Source: Mycteria americana (taxonomy: Eukaryota > Chordata > Aves > Ciconiiformes > Ciconiidae). Taken from it: a stretch of DNA of 64,000 nucleotides. The notes below the pieces were generated by a model, which was given only the letters and a program-made list of their open reading frames with translations, made no database searches and was not told the DNA's origin. Position numbers and translations under genes: made by a program. The stretch lies in the NCBI RefSeq assembly GCF_035582795.1, contig NC_134366.1, forward strand, positions 151,017,519 to 151,081,518. The letters are read 5' to 3'. Positions 39,301-52,995 of the stretch are shown here, piece by piece; the stretch's first letter is position 1; each line of letters starts with the position of its first letter.

Positions 39301-41860
39301 CATGTCTGAGGGACATCCCCTCTGCTCCTGTCCTGCTCCCCTGGCAAAGTGCCCGGTTTGGCTCCAGGGAGGGCTACTTTCCTCTCCCGGCTAGCCTCAG
39401 GGCAGCTTGCATCTAAAAATGACCCTGGCTGAAAGTAAGAGGAGAGAAGATGTATTTTCACAATGCTACCGTGTTATAAATCCTAGTGTAGACAAGCCAA
39501 CGCAGGAACACTGCCTTGCCAGCGCTGGGACATTTACAGCGGCATGGATTGGCTTTTGGGGTACTCAAGCATGTTCCTAGATGAAATCTCGTCTAAGAGA
39601 AGCTTCAGGCTAGAGATGGGATTGGGTGGAGGAGGGAAGGAGGGAAGCCTCGGAGAAAAAGCAGCTGATGGCCAACAGTGAGGAAATGAGGAAGGTATTG
39701 TTTCTTTCCCTACTGAGAATGGGACCATTTCATTTGAAGAAGAAACATCTGAGAAATAATTTTAAAATACTGTCTCAAAACAGCTAGGACTAGCAGACAT
39801 CAGTCAGGGGAAATCTGTCTTTAAATTCCAGGCATTGGAACTGTATTTCTATTGTGTTTGAACCAATTCAGTCAACCCCACTTAATTTCCATTGTTGAGG
39901 GAGTCTAAAAGAGGCAGGAAAGAAAGAAAAAAACAGAGTCTACTGGAGAGATATGCTGAGAAAGAAAAGAACATTGTGAGAGGAGGACAAAAAAGGTGGC
40001 GAATTGACAGGAAGAACAGAAAATGTAGCTAGCGAAGTAATTTTTTGGTAATTTTTTCCTGTAGAGATTTTGTCCTCAGACTCTTGTAACCATTCACCTG
40101 TATAGTAACTATAAAATACACACTGCACATAACAAGCTAATCTTCTGACTTTTCTTTGCGTCACCTCTATGGGGAAAATGCCACAAGAGAAATTTATCTG
40201 ACATGTTGTCATATCTCTTTGCGTTTTAAACCTGTCCAAAATGAAAAAGTGAAGCAGTTTGTTTGAGTTGCAGAAGGAGTTTTGGCTTACTCCCCATAAA
40301 AATATGATTATAAATTCCTCCTGCATTTACTGTTGGCATATTATAAACAATTGAGTCCACTGATTGCTGGGTTATATAAGAATTCTTGTGTGTTATTTGA
40401 GACTTAATACATCAGGCGCTGTATAAAAGTGACATACCTATTTTTTAACATCTAAAATCCAAACTAAAAGGAACTTTTTCTGTTCTGTGGGATTTTTATT
40501 GCTGGCTGGGGGAGGAGGAAAGAAAACTGTGGGAGTTCTTGCCTCATACTCCCAAGCTGATTGCTTTCAGTGCAATTTTTACCCATTTGCAGCTGGGCTG
40601 TGAGTATTCCTGCTCTGTGACAGTGATGTCCCCATCCAGATATTCAAAATGTCAGTGTCCTTATTTAAACCTCTGGGGTTCAGCCTCTGCGTTTGAGTCA
40701 AGATTTTGAAAGTCCTGGCATCCTGATGATTCTTGATGAATTGTAGGGCATGAAAGAAACTGCATTTTGACCATCCCATTTCACCTTAGTTGTGGCACGC
40801 CACATTATCTGTCACAGATGGGAAAAAAAACATGTGAATGAATGTAATCCGTTTATTGGTTTATGGTCACAAAGTCCTCAAGGGAGTGTTCCAAATCCAG
40901 AATGCTGGATTTGGTATTTCAGTGAGTTAGCAGAAAGACATAGCTTCCTATTAACTATGTGCCCAACAGTGCTTAAATTTTTGGTAAAGTCATCAAAGGT
41001 GCAGAGCAGTCACATATAAAAGTATTCTTATCAGACATTTTTGGAAATAATTGATTTTTTTTGAAAAAGCTTTCTGAGATCTTCAAAATGCAAATGTAGA
41101 AGAGATTATCTGTATGGGGATGAGCCAGCTGAAGAACGTATTTTCAGAAAACAATACTATCCCATCCTGTGGAATACATATCTCTATGAATCCTATTGTA
41201 TTCTATAGATGTTCTATAGTATTTGTCCTATGCTGATGTGTTCTTACAAACTGTATATTTTTGCCTATTACTGACATACCAGGGCAAACCTGAACCTTAG
41301 GTATTTGGGTAAGTGAGAGTGAAGGTGTCTAAATTTGCTTTTTCTGCAGGCTCATAGGTTAAAAGCTTTCCTTAAAGAAAAAGTAAAGCATGGGCAGTTA
41401 CAGCAAAATGGACTCACATTGTCCCTTAAGTTTGCTTCAGCTTGAAAGGAACCTTGATATTAGTAAGAGTCATAGTGTAAGTGAACTAGCAGTCTTCATT
41501 CTTTCAGTTTGGCTTGCCAATTGTGGAACCAGTTTTTCTGATATAGGAACATTTTCCTAGTCAAAAAGCTGTGGAGACCATCACGTTCATTTGCTGGAGT
41601 CATGAAGCATCCAGCAGTATTTGGATCTCTTCAGGTCACACTGGATGCCCAACAAACTCCAAGCACATAGGGTGTTTAGAATGGATCATAGATCCCATTT
41701 GATAAAATGTGCAAGTGAGGCATAATGTGTAACTTATTAAACTGATAGCTCAGGAATCGATTACTCATTGGAAAGAGGCTCATACAGCAAAGTAAGAACG
41801 TACTGAAGAACACGATTAAATGGATTCCTACAGGCAGGCTGTGTGGTCCGCAACGTTAAA
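36300..41860. other. Intergenic, no gene seen
   Basis: AT-leaning DNA with a short CA/TG run near 36310-36350. No exon, RNA gene or clear transposon was recognised. Confidence 0.4.
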
Positions 41861-41869
41861 AGAAGCAGC

Positions 41870-42135
41870 AGGAAATCCTGTGTTCCACCTTTGATTCCAC
41901 TATCAGCTATTTAACAGCATTCTTTATTAATATAATCATTATTTGTACAACAGTGTCACTTAGAAGCTTTAAATATGGAACCCCAGCTGAGTCATTTCAT
42001 CTCCAGGGTTCAGTTTCCCTATCTCATAGTAATATTTTAGAGCCATGTTGTTAGGAAGACTTAGCAGTGTTTGCTGAGCACTTTGAAGAAATGAAGCAAT
42101 GTATTAAGGTATAAGGAGGGTTGTTATTTAAAAAA
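41870..42135 (+). mobile_element. MIR-type SINE relic
   Basis: GAGTCATTTCATCTCCAGG, then GTTCAGTTTCCCTATCTCATAG, then GTTGTTAGGAAG, then GAGCACTTTGAAG...AAG...GGGTTGTTAT follow the order of the MIR 3' half and tail. The copy is highly diverged, so its edges are approximate. Confidence 0.5.
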
Positions 42136-43149
42136 AAATCTTCATTATTTTTCAAAAGCAAACAATTTTGGCAAGATGATAAAAGGAAGAAAGAAAGAGG
42201 GAGTGTAGGACTGAAGACAGTATGTTCATTTGCTTCTCACTAAACAGTAAACTCTTTAAGGAACGCTATATTCTTTCATTCTCATTGTTCTATCACCCAG
42301 TCTCTTGCACTCAAGAGCAGTCATTTCATATCTGTATTTACACTTCTCAAGCCATACTCTGTGCTCATGCTTTTCAGCACTTCATACATTTATTTAAGGA
42401 TCAACTCGGACCACTTATTCCTCTTATTAGGAAAACACATCACATTCACACATCACAGCCCGCAACTGCAAAGCTACTATAAATCATAAGATATCACTGA
42501 CACCCCCCTTTCATCTTCACAAAGATGCAATGCTCTTTTCAAGGGTTTTGCTTTCATTTAGGTTGCTTTGCTACTTCTTCCTTGGGATTGAAATAAATAG
42601 TCTTTCATTTCTTTTCTTAGCCAATAGATGTTTTTTCCTCCTGATAGTGCACAACAGCCTGATTGGTAGTTGTTGGTGTATGCAGGTCAATCCATGCATC
42701 TTTGGCAATCAAAAGCTATACCACAAAGGCAACTCCTTTACCAAAAGGCAATGCCCATATCAAAGCCATTAATCTAATATTCTTGTGCTCAAATTATTAC
42801 ATCTATTGGTAATATATTTACGGTACATTTTCTTTGTCTAAGCACCAGTTTGGGGATGAAAAACAAGGAAGTACAACTCAGGTCACGACACTTGTATGCT
42901 ATGAAGAATAGGATAAAATGTTGACCTTGCTTTCCGTGGTTTAATGCTGAATTCAAGTAATACAAATTAGGTAAATGCCCAGTGAGAGGAAAAAGTAACT
43001 CAACCTAATGAAAAAGACATTACACAGAAGAGACAATGTCAGGAATAGAAGGAGGATGTCTAGAGGAGAGGGCAATGGGCAAGTGTCACAGGCAGCCAGA
43101 AGAGGGATAAGATTTGGAGGATGTGACTGTAAAGATGCAGTCAGGACGA

Positions 43150-43780
43150 TTGAAAAATAACAAACCCAAAAAGGATATTATCCACTTGGAGCCCTGCTGG
43201 TAATTCTGTAGCATACTTAAACTTCATCCACAAGTTACTGCTTGTCGGCTCATTAAGTCAATCCATTTGCTTTTTTAATCGCCTGTATGGCTGATGATAA
43301 GCATGTCAATGTTTTGTGGCAATATTATGTGACATCTCCTTACCATCATTTAAAATATGATCTAGCTCTGAAGAAAATGTGATTAATGAGACTCCACGGC
43401 TCTTTTGAAATTTCTTATGATTATGAAAAATAGAATTAAAATTTTTAAAGAGATGCTAATTCCTCATGAACTTTAAACAAATAAGCAACAAACAGTGTGA
43501 TCTGGACAGTTCAGGTAAATTCATCTAGTGTGAATCAGTGGCTAGCATGTGACACAACTAGCTACGTGGTATTCTGCCAAATTTCTTTGTATTTTCTCTT
43601 TAAAGTCACCATTAAGTCCATTGATTGCTCTTAGCTATGTGATTTTTTAAAATTGTACATTCGTTAAAAAGTCAGATGCGTTCTGTGAGCTGGTCACAAG
43701 ATACTGACTTGACTGTGCATGAAAAACATGCTGGAGATAAGCTGTTTGTCTGTCTTTCTGCCTAATAATGAAAGGTCCAA
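43150..43780. promoter_or_regulatory. Candidate conserved non-coding element (HOX/TALE-rich)
   Basis: A dense set of motifs: CATTAAGTCAATCC, TTTTTAATCGCC, GGCTGATGATAAG, ATGTCAATG, TGATTAATGAGAC, TTATGATTATG, AATTAAAATTT. It combines ATTA cores with TGAT/TGTCA half-sites, and no transposon text is seen. It is one of the better enhancer candidates in the distal flank. Conservation is not established. Confidence 0.35.
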
Positions 43781-44689
43781 CTCTGTAAATTTAGTTAAGC
43801 CAAGCTATCTGGAATAGGAATTCAGTTTGTTTTAAAAGCCACTTTCTGAAAAGATTCATTCCCTAATCTGTAAAGGGGAAATGGGCTCTTTTTGGATTAG
43901 AAAACATTATCTTCTTCGGGGTTTGCAGGATTATGTCTCCACTGCGTGAACCCAGTATTCACACAGAATTGTGTAATGGTAAAAGTATTTGGCTGGAACA
44001 GCCAGCTTTATGATTGACTGATGATATTCTACTGAAGAAGATCTAAGTGAAGATAACATCTTCAAAAGAAAAATATTGCTGGCACTTGACTACCTGTTCT
44101 ATACAGCATTTATTCACACTTGTCAACTAACCAAAATAAAACCTTTAATGCTGCCAATTTGTGACCTTCTTTGCTGTAAAATATTCTGTTACTAAATCAG
44201 CACTTCTCTGCTGTCTGTGTTTGTCTTAAACCTTTTTGTGAAACAGTATCTACCTCCTTAGAGCCATTTACTGCTCTTGCTGTGTACGCAATGAGAGTTC
44301 TGTGCAAAGATCAAGGGGACATTAGGTGTAGTTACATCCAGGTGATAGTGATGCAGGGTTTACTTTAGGGTTGCTCATTTATTAGGATACATTTTGTGTG
44401 TTCTTACTGAAGGACAGCTCAGCGGTATTGGAGCCTGAACTCATTGTTCTCAACATTTAAATGCTTTTTACGCTGAATAGTTAGGATGAGCTGGGTAAAT
44501 GTTTTGAGGTTTTTTAAGGTAATGAGTTAAAGACACATGAAACTACAGTTATGTTTTACCAGCTTAATACAGCCATAAACTGTAATGCCTGATTTATCCT
44601 GATGAAATAATGAGAAGATGTTAACATTTCTCAGAATAATCTGTGATGAATAGGAAGTGTTTTTGCCTATGGCTATATTGTGCTAGAGT

Positions 44690-45420
44690 CTGATTATATC
44701 AGAGCTCATAAATTATAAAGTCAGAAGGGACCACTGTGATCATCTGGCTTGGCCTGTTTTATAATACAAGCCATGGGACTTCCCTGAATTAATTCCTGTT
44801 TGAACTGGAGCACAAAGTTTAGAGAAGCAGCCAATCTCAATTAAAATATTTCCAGTGATGGAGAGCCCACAGCAACCCTTAGTGAATTGTTTCAAGGAAC
44901 AACTATTCTTGCCCTTACATTTTTGTGCCTTATTTTTATTTTGAATTTGCCTTGATTCAGCTTCCAGCAATTAAATCTTATTATGCCTTTGTCTGCTAGA
45001 CTAACTCTCGTTTATCAAAATCATATCCCTGCCATAGATACTTATGGTCTGTGATCATCTCATCTCTTAGCCTCTTCTTTCTCAAAATAACAGATTAAAC
45101 TCTTTGAGCCTATTGCTATAAAACATGTTTTGGGGTTCTTTAATGAGTCCTGTGGCTCTTCTCCATAGTCTGTGTAATCTATCAGCATCCTGTATGGATT
45201 GTAAACATCAGGAATGGGCTGTAGTCCATCACGAGTCCTACCAATGCCAAGTGTAGCAGTCACATCATCTTCCTCACTCTTTGTAAGTGCTCCTGGCTAT
45301 ATGCCCTTAGGATCCCTTTTGGCTGCAGTGCCCATTGAGAAGTTACATTCAGCAGGTTACTGACCCTCAACACTCAGAGGTTAAGTCGAATTTTTAAATG
45401 TTATGAGTAATTTAGAAGTA
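44690..45420 (-). mobile_element. CR1 LINE fragment, 5'-truncated
   Basis: The + strand text runs through the antisense of the 3' part of an old CR1 element: AAGGGACCACTGTGATCATC, CCAGTGATGGAGAGCCCAC, CTTCCAGCAATTAAATC, GTCCTGTGGCTCTTCTC and CTACCAATGCCAAGTGTAG. The segment order matches the reptile/bird CR1 3' region, so the element lies on the minus strand with its 3' end near 44690. The copy is diverged and carries stops. No intact reverse transcriptase is present. Confidence 0.75.
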
Positions 45421-46490
45421 GAAAAAATTTATATCAGCAGAGATTTTAACTTCCTTATGTAGAACTAAATTATATCCAGACTGAACATAGCGGGACATGG
45501 GTGCAGGAAAGAATTCCCCTCACTACTTGACTCTCTCATATGTGTCTCTGTATGTGGTTGCATGCAACAGCTTTAGTGCTTAGTGGAGCAAAAGGATTGA
45601 CCTTCAGGTGCTCCACTCCACAGCAAATCAACTGGAGAAGGGAGCAGAAGAGAGAAAGCGGTGGCTCCACCCAGCTGCACACCAACAGCAGACCTTGCTC
45701 CCCACCTTTCCACAGTGCAGCGGAGCTGGGCCAGGAGGAGGGATGTCCTCTGCCCCTCCCTGGGCACCACCGGTCCCAGGAGACTGTAAGGAGGATATGG
45801 GGAGGCAAGGGGGTGCCTGGAGGCGAATTTCTCCAAATCCACATGACAGTGAAAGTCTGGGATCATTCAGTTTTCAAGCAAGGGTAGCGAGAGAGTCAAG
45901 ACAATTCAATAGCCTGGCAGTATTCCTTCAGCCTTGCATGCTGTCTTCTCTGACCAAGCGCCTCCTCAAAGTCACTTTATGCTTCATTTTGGAGTATGAG
46001 TAAGCATCCTCACACCACTTCAGACAATGTCATCAGTAATTTGTGACTTCCACAGGCACCTATGTAAGCCAGCCGCTCACCCCCGGGAGATAAGTGAAGC
46101 TTGTGCTAAACCTTGTTCCTGTGCATAGTCACTGTTGTTGAATGAACTATTTGGATTAAAGCTGATGTAGGTATCGCTGCTAATACCGGCATTGTATTTA
46201 CTGTGGCAGCGTAGATGGGCCTTCAGCTCTTAGGTACTATTGATATCAACCAACAGTAGAGGGTAAGGATGGACAGGTTTTATACAGTAAATTACCCTGT
46301 GACAATGTCCCCATCGGGAATATATTTATACTAATGTCCCATTTACTGTATTTATTTGAGATACCAAAATTAAGTGCAAATACCATGGCCAATTTATGTG
46401 CTTAGCATTCTGTCACACACCCTTGAAGTCTTAAAGTTATTAGCATCATACATGTTTTAACACACTCATATCTCTCTCTTTTCTTAACTG
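45421..46490. other. Intergenic, no gene seen
   Basis: A GC-richer patch at 45600-45900 gives short ORFs in several frames with no recognisable content. No repeat was named. Confidence 0.4.
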
Positions 46491-46499
46491 TGTGTGGGA

Positions 46500-47700
46500 T
46501 CTAAGATATTTTCCTCAGGGCTTGGAGAGGTGTTGCTCCACACCGTGCTGTAGCACAGGGTCTTGGATATACTCTGTAGGAGTTTAATGAGTGTTTATCT
46601 TCTGATAGTGCCAAAAGGCTGTCTCGCACTCGGTCCTTCCAGTGGCTGTAGTTTCTCAATGTAGTGCTGATCATATCTCTGTTGAGGTAGATTTTACTAT
46701 CCCTCACAGCAATGCCAATGTCCTGGTGTAGTAATAATATCTCAGAGAAACACACGCTTGCCCATTCCTCTATTATACCAACAAGAATGTACTTCTTCAA
46801 TGCCTTGAGTTTTTTCAAGATCACAGTTTGTACTGGGGAGATCTCCAGTTACACAAGGTCTCCTGGTTAGAAGGCAGTTAGGTTTTTGGTGATAGCGAGT
46901 TCTCATCTTTTCACACCCACCGTTCTTCCTCATCCTCTTGCCACCACTAGTGACAGCAATATTGGGGCTACGAATGCAGAAATATGCAGACAACATTGTG
47001 TGCGGCCTCAGGATGCTGTTCAGGCTCTTGGTACATGTATTTCTTCATTCAGGAATGGGTGACTGTATATTTTCTTTGCTTTTTGCAGAGATACAGTCTC
47101 ACACCGTGTTCAGGTGATTGCAACCACCCAAGTTAACACACTCCTGGGTTAAGTTACCGCCTCTCAGTTGGGAAACAGTCTCAATTCACAATATGCAGCA
47201 CAGAAATGAAGTAATACAGGCTAATTTTACACTCAACTGTGACAGTGCTTTAACTTTGCATTTGCAAAAGATGTATGAATACTTACTATGTAAGTAACTT
47301 CTAGCTCAAAATTGTAACTTCTTGTGGTGCATTTTCTCAAAAGGTCCATTCCTACTACGCTCCAAGGCCTGCTAGGGATGCTGCAGTTTTTCATAGTCTC
47401 TTTTGCTGTTTGGACCACATTTCCCCACACATCTCACATCTGCTCACCAGGTTCCTGGATATCCTTGATATAGTTTGGCCAGTTTGTTGTGCCTCCAGCT
47501 CTCCAGATACAGACTTCTCTTCCAAAATGGCTCTGCTTTATTCTTGAGAGTTTCTATTTTCAGTCATCCAGCTGCCCTTACATACACTATCTTCTATGCC
47601 CAATTCATCTTGATAGCTCCAATATTTTTGAGAGGCAAGCAAAGTTTTTCCCTGATGTCTGGCTACCCTATCAGAAAGCTAGACACGAGCACTTGTAAAT
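46500..47700 (-). mobile_element. Decayed Ty3/gypsy-like retroelement (integrase region)
   Basis: On the minus strand, fragments of an integrase-like protein appear in shifting frames. A Cys-x2-Cys zinc-ligand pair (CEMC, 47427-47438) is followed by a KQQK motif. Then RPWSVVGMDLL appears within a 65-codon ORF (47233-47430). Further 3', at about 46840-46890, a PGDLV motif resembles an integrase C-terminus. Frameshifts and stops break it throughout, and no LTRs were identified. An endogenous retrovirus or a domesticated gypsy-integrase pseudogene are alternatives. Confidence 0.5.
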
Positions 47701-50700
47701 CTTTTTCTTGCAAAGTTTGTTTTCAGCTATTTTCCAAATGTCTGCCTTGAAACCAGCTGTATAAGAATAAAAAAAAAAAAAAAGGAAAACTATCCACTTC
47801 GCACATACATTAGGCAGAGGCTCACTTTTTTTAATCCCTGGTTAAAAATGGTATATAGTTGGATTTTCTATCTGTCAGAGTACTTCTTGCTCATTTTCCC
47901 TATTTTCATGCTGCAGGACTGCTCTGGCTAAAAATTACTTCTGTGTATACAGTGGTAGCCTAATTTTGCAGTGTCAGAAGCTTTTGTTAAAAGTTGTTTA
48001 TGACTTTCTGCCCTTAAACATACACACACAACTGCATCGCAAGACACGCTTCCCAGTGCATGTTTTTATCCTGATGGTAAGAGTGACCTTGACACAAAAG
48101 ATACGGGATATTTCTGTTTTCAGTGCAATGCCTCAATCCTGTTTCAATAGCATCATATTATATGCTTGCCTATCAGTTATAGTCATTACATTTAAAGGTG
48201 TGAGATATGTTCCCTGATAGGTGTGATGGCAGCATTATGTTGAAGTTGTTTTCTTACTAGAGCACCTTTCTCCAGTAGCTGCACCAAGGGTTTCCCACAC
48301 ATTCAAGAGTCTTGAAAGAAATATCAATAGATATTTCTCATAATATAATAAAAGAAAGGAAAGAAAATAGTGTGGAAAAGAATAGACATAAGTAATGAAA
48401 ATATATGTAAATAAGATGATGAGAATATAAAATGAGAATGTCATGGAAAAAGGCAGACAGCAAACAGCCTTCCTTCCCTCTTCTGCATCTCCTTCTCCTG
48501 CCCACCACCGCTCCCTGGGAGTCAGATACTCGTTAGCATTGTCTCCACATCGAGCCCAGCAGTGATACCTGAGCTTGTAGCGAGCCACGTCAGCAAGCTG
48601 GCATGGCACAGATCCCTGCTGTGCAAATGAGCTAGACAGGGTCTGGCAGCAGGATGGCGTAAGGCAGAACTCGTTTGTTCAGGCACATTTCTACAGCTTA
48701 TCAACCCACGCCAGCTCAGGCAGAAGTTTCTTCATCAGCAGTGTAGATACGTTCTAGGCTCCTGGACGTTATTTAACACATGAGACTAAACAATGTTACA
48801 GGGCTTCCTCTGCATTCAGACTTTAGGGGCATTGTGCATACCTGCTTTTTCACACACATAATACAGGAGGAAGCCACTACTATGCAGGTTTTAAACAAAA
48901 GCAGTATCAAGCCCTCAACAAAACCCACTGGACGAGAGTCTGTTCTGTGGCATAACTGGCATACAGGTGAACCAGCCTGGAAACTGCTTACCGTAAGAGA
49001 AATTAGGTGACTGTAAAAAGGATGTGACATCATTTTATGCAAATAGTAACTAAATGCTTAGAAGCTGGCTGGTATTTCATTCTGAAATGATACAAACATT
49101 TAATTGATGGTTTAGTTCAATTGCTACCAAAGACTGGCCATAGCTGGCTGTAAGACAAGCATCGGGTCTCAGAGTTGCTGTCCAAGTCTATCCTACTTCC
49201 TACTCCTGCTTTATTTGTAAGACAGAAAACACTCTGAGGTTCCTGAGGCGCAAGTAAGGTGCAAGTCTTCCAGCATTGCTTGCTGACAGGCATTGACATC
49301 TTCCCTGGCTGGCATGATGAGCTAAGGTTACCTCTAAACTCGTGGACCTGGAAACATTTTGGAGTTCCTGAAATGAAGCAAGCAATGTATCTGCATAGGA
49401 ACCCCATATTAAGTTGGGCTCTCACTACATATCACTTTGCTCCTTGGCTCCTTGTACCTCCATTTCCATCAGAAAGAAACTTAGGCACCCTGTCCAGAAG
49501 AGAGCAGCCTTGTGGATCTAGATCCAGATAACCAGATCCCAGTTTTGATCTGAGGAACCAAAACCCTGGCGCACACCAAACACCCACCCACCAGGATGTC
49601 TAAACGCAGTCTGAAGAGCTGAACAGTTCTTTTTTTTTTGTGTGTAAAAATTTTTCAGTGAAGCTGAGGAGCAAGCTAGATTGCTATTAGGTTGAGCGGA
49701 GAGCCTGAGAACAGCTTGAGGGCTGAAGACAACATGTGTGGATTGGATGACATGGTTTTGCTGTGTGGTGGAAGCATTGAACAGAGAAAGCAACAAGGCA
49801 ACAGACAGGTTCGATAAACTTCAGTCAAGATTTGCTTTTAAGCGCATCAGTGATCAACAATGGAAAGTCTCACAGGAGCTGAGAGGGTGTTGGCAAGGGG
49901 AACATTGCAGAGGCCAAGAGTCACAATTCTGAAGGGCTCTTGGCAAAGAACACTTTGAAACACTTCCTCCGTATCTTCACTGAGTAGCTGGCATGTGCTA
50001 CATGCTGAGGCTCTGACTCGCCGGTCACATAAACTAAGGGCCCAGCCAGACTGCACCATGACCTCTGTGAGTGCTTGCCTTTCCCTCCCATGTAGATGGG
50101 ATGTAGCTGCAATGCCGAGTGCTCTGCTGACCTTCAGCACATTAGGTAGACTGCAAAAAACTGTTCCAACACAAAGGCTGGAAGTCATATCTCCATATGG
50201 TCCTTAGTTGGGTGGGCAAGAGGAGGAGAGATTACCTGGAGAAAAGTTGTAAAATATTTTTCCCCAAGTCCTGATAAAATCAGACTCTTTGAGGAATGTG
50301 TGAGCTTTCTGTGCCACTTACGCAGCTCTGAGAGGGGTTGGTAGTGTTGTACTATTTACACCTCAGTCATTAGTCACATAAGAATCGATAGTTATGGTTG
50401 TCCTTCTTTGCACTGCCTTGGGGAACCTCACTTCTGTCATGAAACTGCTCTTATCTTAGTTTTTACTTTCTTCTCTGACATGCCTGAGGGCAAGCACAAA
50501 AGCCTAAAAACAAGTGTGACAAAAGCATGCTATAAATACTATCCTCTGAAAAGTCAAGTGAGCTTTTTCCTCAGACCAAGGAAGGATACTGGTCCAGGCC
50601 AACTGCTCAGCAAGCTGCTACCAAAATCCTACTTCTCAAAACAAAGATGCCCCTTGTTCCTTTCAGGAATAAAAACCTAAGCCCCCCTCTCCTGAGAAAT

Positions 50701-51219
50701 CCAGGAGAGTTTTTCCAAACTGGAGAAGCAAACCTTCTCCCCCATAACACTCACCCTACTACTTTTGGTCTAGCTGATACCTTATCACTCAAAACCTGAG
50801 CCTCTTTATTTAGAAGTCAGCTGAGGATGGATCAATCAGGAAAGGAGAAAACACATGAGAAGGAGGTTCTGTGCATATGTGGAAAAACGATCTAGAAGAA
50901 AGTGGGGTACATGTGCTGAAGAGAGGTTGAACATGTGTTTCAGTAGGAGGTTGTATTACAATTCCCACATAAATTGTGTCTGGCATAGAGCCTGTAAGCA
51001 GGCTTTGAACAGATTTGTGGAGCCTGCATGTACAAACACATATTGGGGAAATCTTCATGTATCCACAAATTTGTTTTAGTTTTGAAGTGCTGGTGCAGTG
51101 TGTATGCATAGGAGGGAATGAGAGCTCATGCCAGCGAAAGGAGAGAGGGGCAGTTTCTGTGGCTGTGCCAGCAGAGCATAAATACATAATTTGTAGCATG
51201 GGAAGAAGCTAGCATAGAA

Positions 51220-51480
51220 GACCTCTACAGTGATGAAAGTATAATGAAACATCTGGGTTAAAAGATGAATACAAAGAGAGTGAATACACGAAGAGTCAGA
51301 CTGAGGAACACAGGAAGGAGAAAGAGCGATAGGAGGGATCCAGAGAGACAGGGAGGGACAGCACACAAAAGGAAGAGGACAAAAGCAGGGGAAACCAACT
51401 GTTGCACATCGTAAGAGGAAACATTTCAAAAGAGAAAAAGATAAGAAAGTTAAAAGGGAAGAAATAGTGTGAAGACATTG
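51220..51480. repeat. Purine-rich (A/G) block
   Basis: The + strand is dominated by A and G, mainly GGAAGGAGAAAGAG-like text. The minus strand therefore gives stop-poor, Ser/Leu/Phe-rich ORFs, which are artefacts. Confidence 0.55.
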
Positions 51481-51939
51481 AAGAAATACAAAGAACAGAG
51501 CCAATTTTTAAAATTGCTTTTGGTTAGTTGGATTTTTCTAGGGCGAGGACTTTCTGTTTGGGGGTTATTGGTCTTTTGGTGTAAAATGTGCTGCGGAGCC
51601 AGAAAAGTGCTTACAGTCAGTCCCGGTTGCTTGCTACCTCTCTCATGATTTTGTCTTTTTTTTAATTTGGACAAAATTTTTCTTCATTGCCTTGACAAGC
51701 CCCCTCAAAAAGTGGCTTTTTCTAACTGTACCTATGCATCACTGTTACTGGCTAGTGTTCAAACTGTCCCATTCACTTACCAAAAAAGATTGCTGTCTCT
51801 TAAAAGTTTCACAGATTTTGCCATGTTAAAGGAAATTCTCTGTCATTCCTCATGCAGTTAAATCTCGTCACACACATTGCAGGGCAACATGATAAGAGAA
51901 GCTTCTCTCCTGGGCTTACCTGAGATATTTCCATACACT

Positions 51940-52345
51940 ACAGGTGGGATATAAACAGAAAGGGTGCAGTGAAGGGGAGCACCAGGTAGAAAAGGGGTGT
52001 AGAGAGCCAGGGAGAAGAAGGATGTGGAGGTGAATAAAGCAAAGCAAAGGCAGTCAGGAGACAGGCTACAAAAAGTGGAACAAAAGAAAAGCAGAATATA
52101 GAATAAGAAGAACTTGCTAGGTAGAGGAAATGAAGTGACATACAAACTGAAAATAGAGTCACAAAAGAAATTAAAAGGAGAATATTAGTAGGGAAATGGA
52201 AATACAACAAAATTTGTACAAGAAATCTAGAATGGTGGGACGAAACTAAAGGAAACTGTAAGGCAAGGTAGAGAAAAGTAGAAACAATAAAATAAGTAGA
52301 AGAAAAACAGAATAATAAGCCAGAGAGTAATTTTTTAAAGAGTAA
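51940..52345. repeat. Purine-rich (A/G) block
   Basis: About 400 bp of A/G-biased + strand. The minus-strand ORFs at 51858-52145 and 51938-52369 are rich in Phe, Leu and Ser and are composition artefacts. Confidence 0.55.
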
Positions 52346-52938
52346 AAATTGACTGAAGTCAGTGTCCATTTATTCATAGGTATTGTTAAGGAAGAGATGC
52401 ACTATATTTTTATGTAAAACCTGGGAGGTTGGAAACAAATGTTTAGACAGGCACTCCTGCTGGAAGACAGATTTTTGTTTTCCTTGGGCCTTTTATTAAC
52501 ACACAGTTAGATCTCTGTAGCTCATTACACTGCTGCATTACTGATCATGTTATGTAGAGTATATTGACATTGAGAGAGGGTGGACAGGAGGCACAATAGG
52601 TTCAGTGATGTGTATATAAGCATTTTAAGCTACACCCTCACGGGAAAATGTTCCAACTCTTTCCACACAGAAAACAAGTCAAGACCTTCGAGAAAGTAAG
52701 CAACAGAGATAGGTCTAAGCTGCAAGATTTTTAATCCTGCAAGAAGATAGAAAGGGATGCTATGGAAATTAGAAACTGGGCTTGGTTTTTCGAACCCAGC
52801 TTCTATGTCTAAACACCCCCATTTATTTTACTGCAGTGGTTCAGATCTTTGGGCTTTTCTTGGATTAATTTCTAACCAGAACCATGTCCAGTTATTCTAT
52901 ATACTTTTGACCCCAGTTTTGCAGCATTATCTGCATTA

Positions 52939-52995
52939 GTAAGCACTTAATCATGTGCATACGGCCACTGACTGCTCGTATGTCTAAGTGCTCAC
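52939..52995. repeat. Imperfect hairpin repeat
   Basis: GTAAGCACTTAATCATGTGC...TAC (52939-52962) is an imperfect inverted copy of GTATGTCTAAGTGCTCAC (52978-52995). Its CTTAA and AAGTGC motifs echo the hairpin at 2832-2851. Confidence 0.5.

Larger units (their letters stand above)
47800..52900. other. Intergenic, no gene seen
   Basis: Mixed DNA with two purine-rich blocks listed separately and a poly(A) run near 47769-47783. ORFs up to 113-143 codons have no recognisable domains. Confidence 0.4.
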
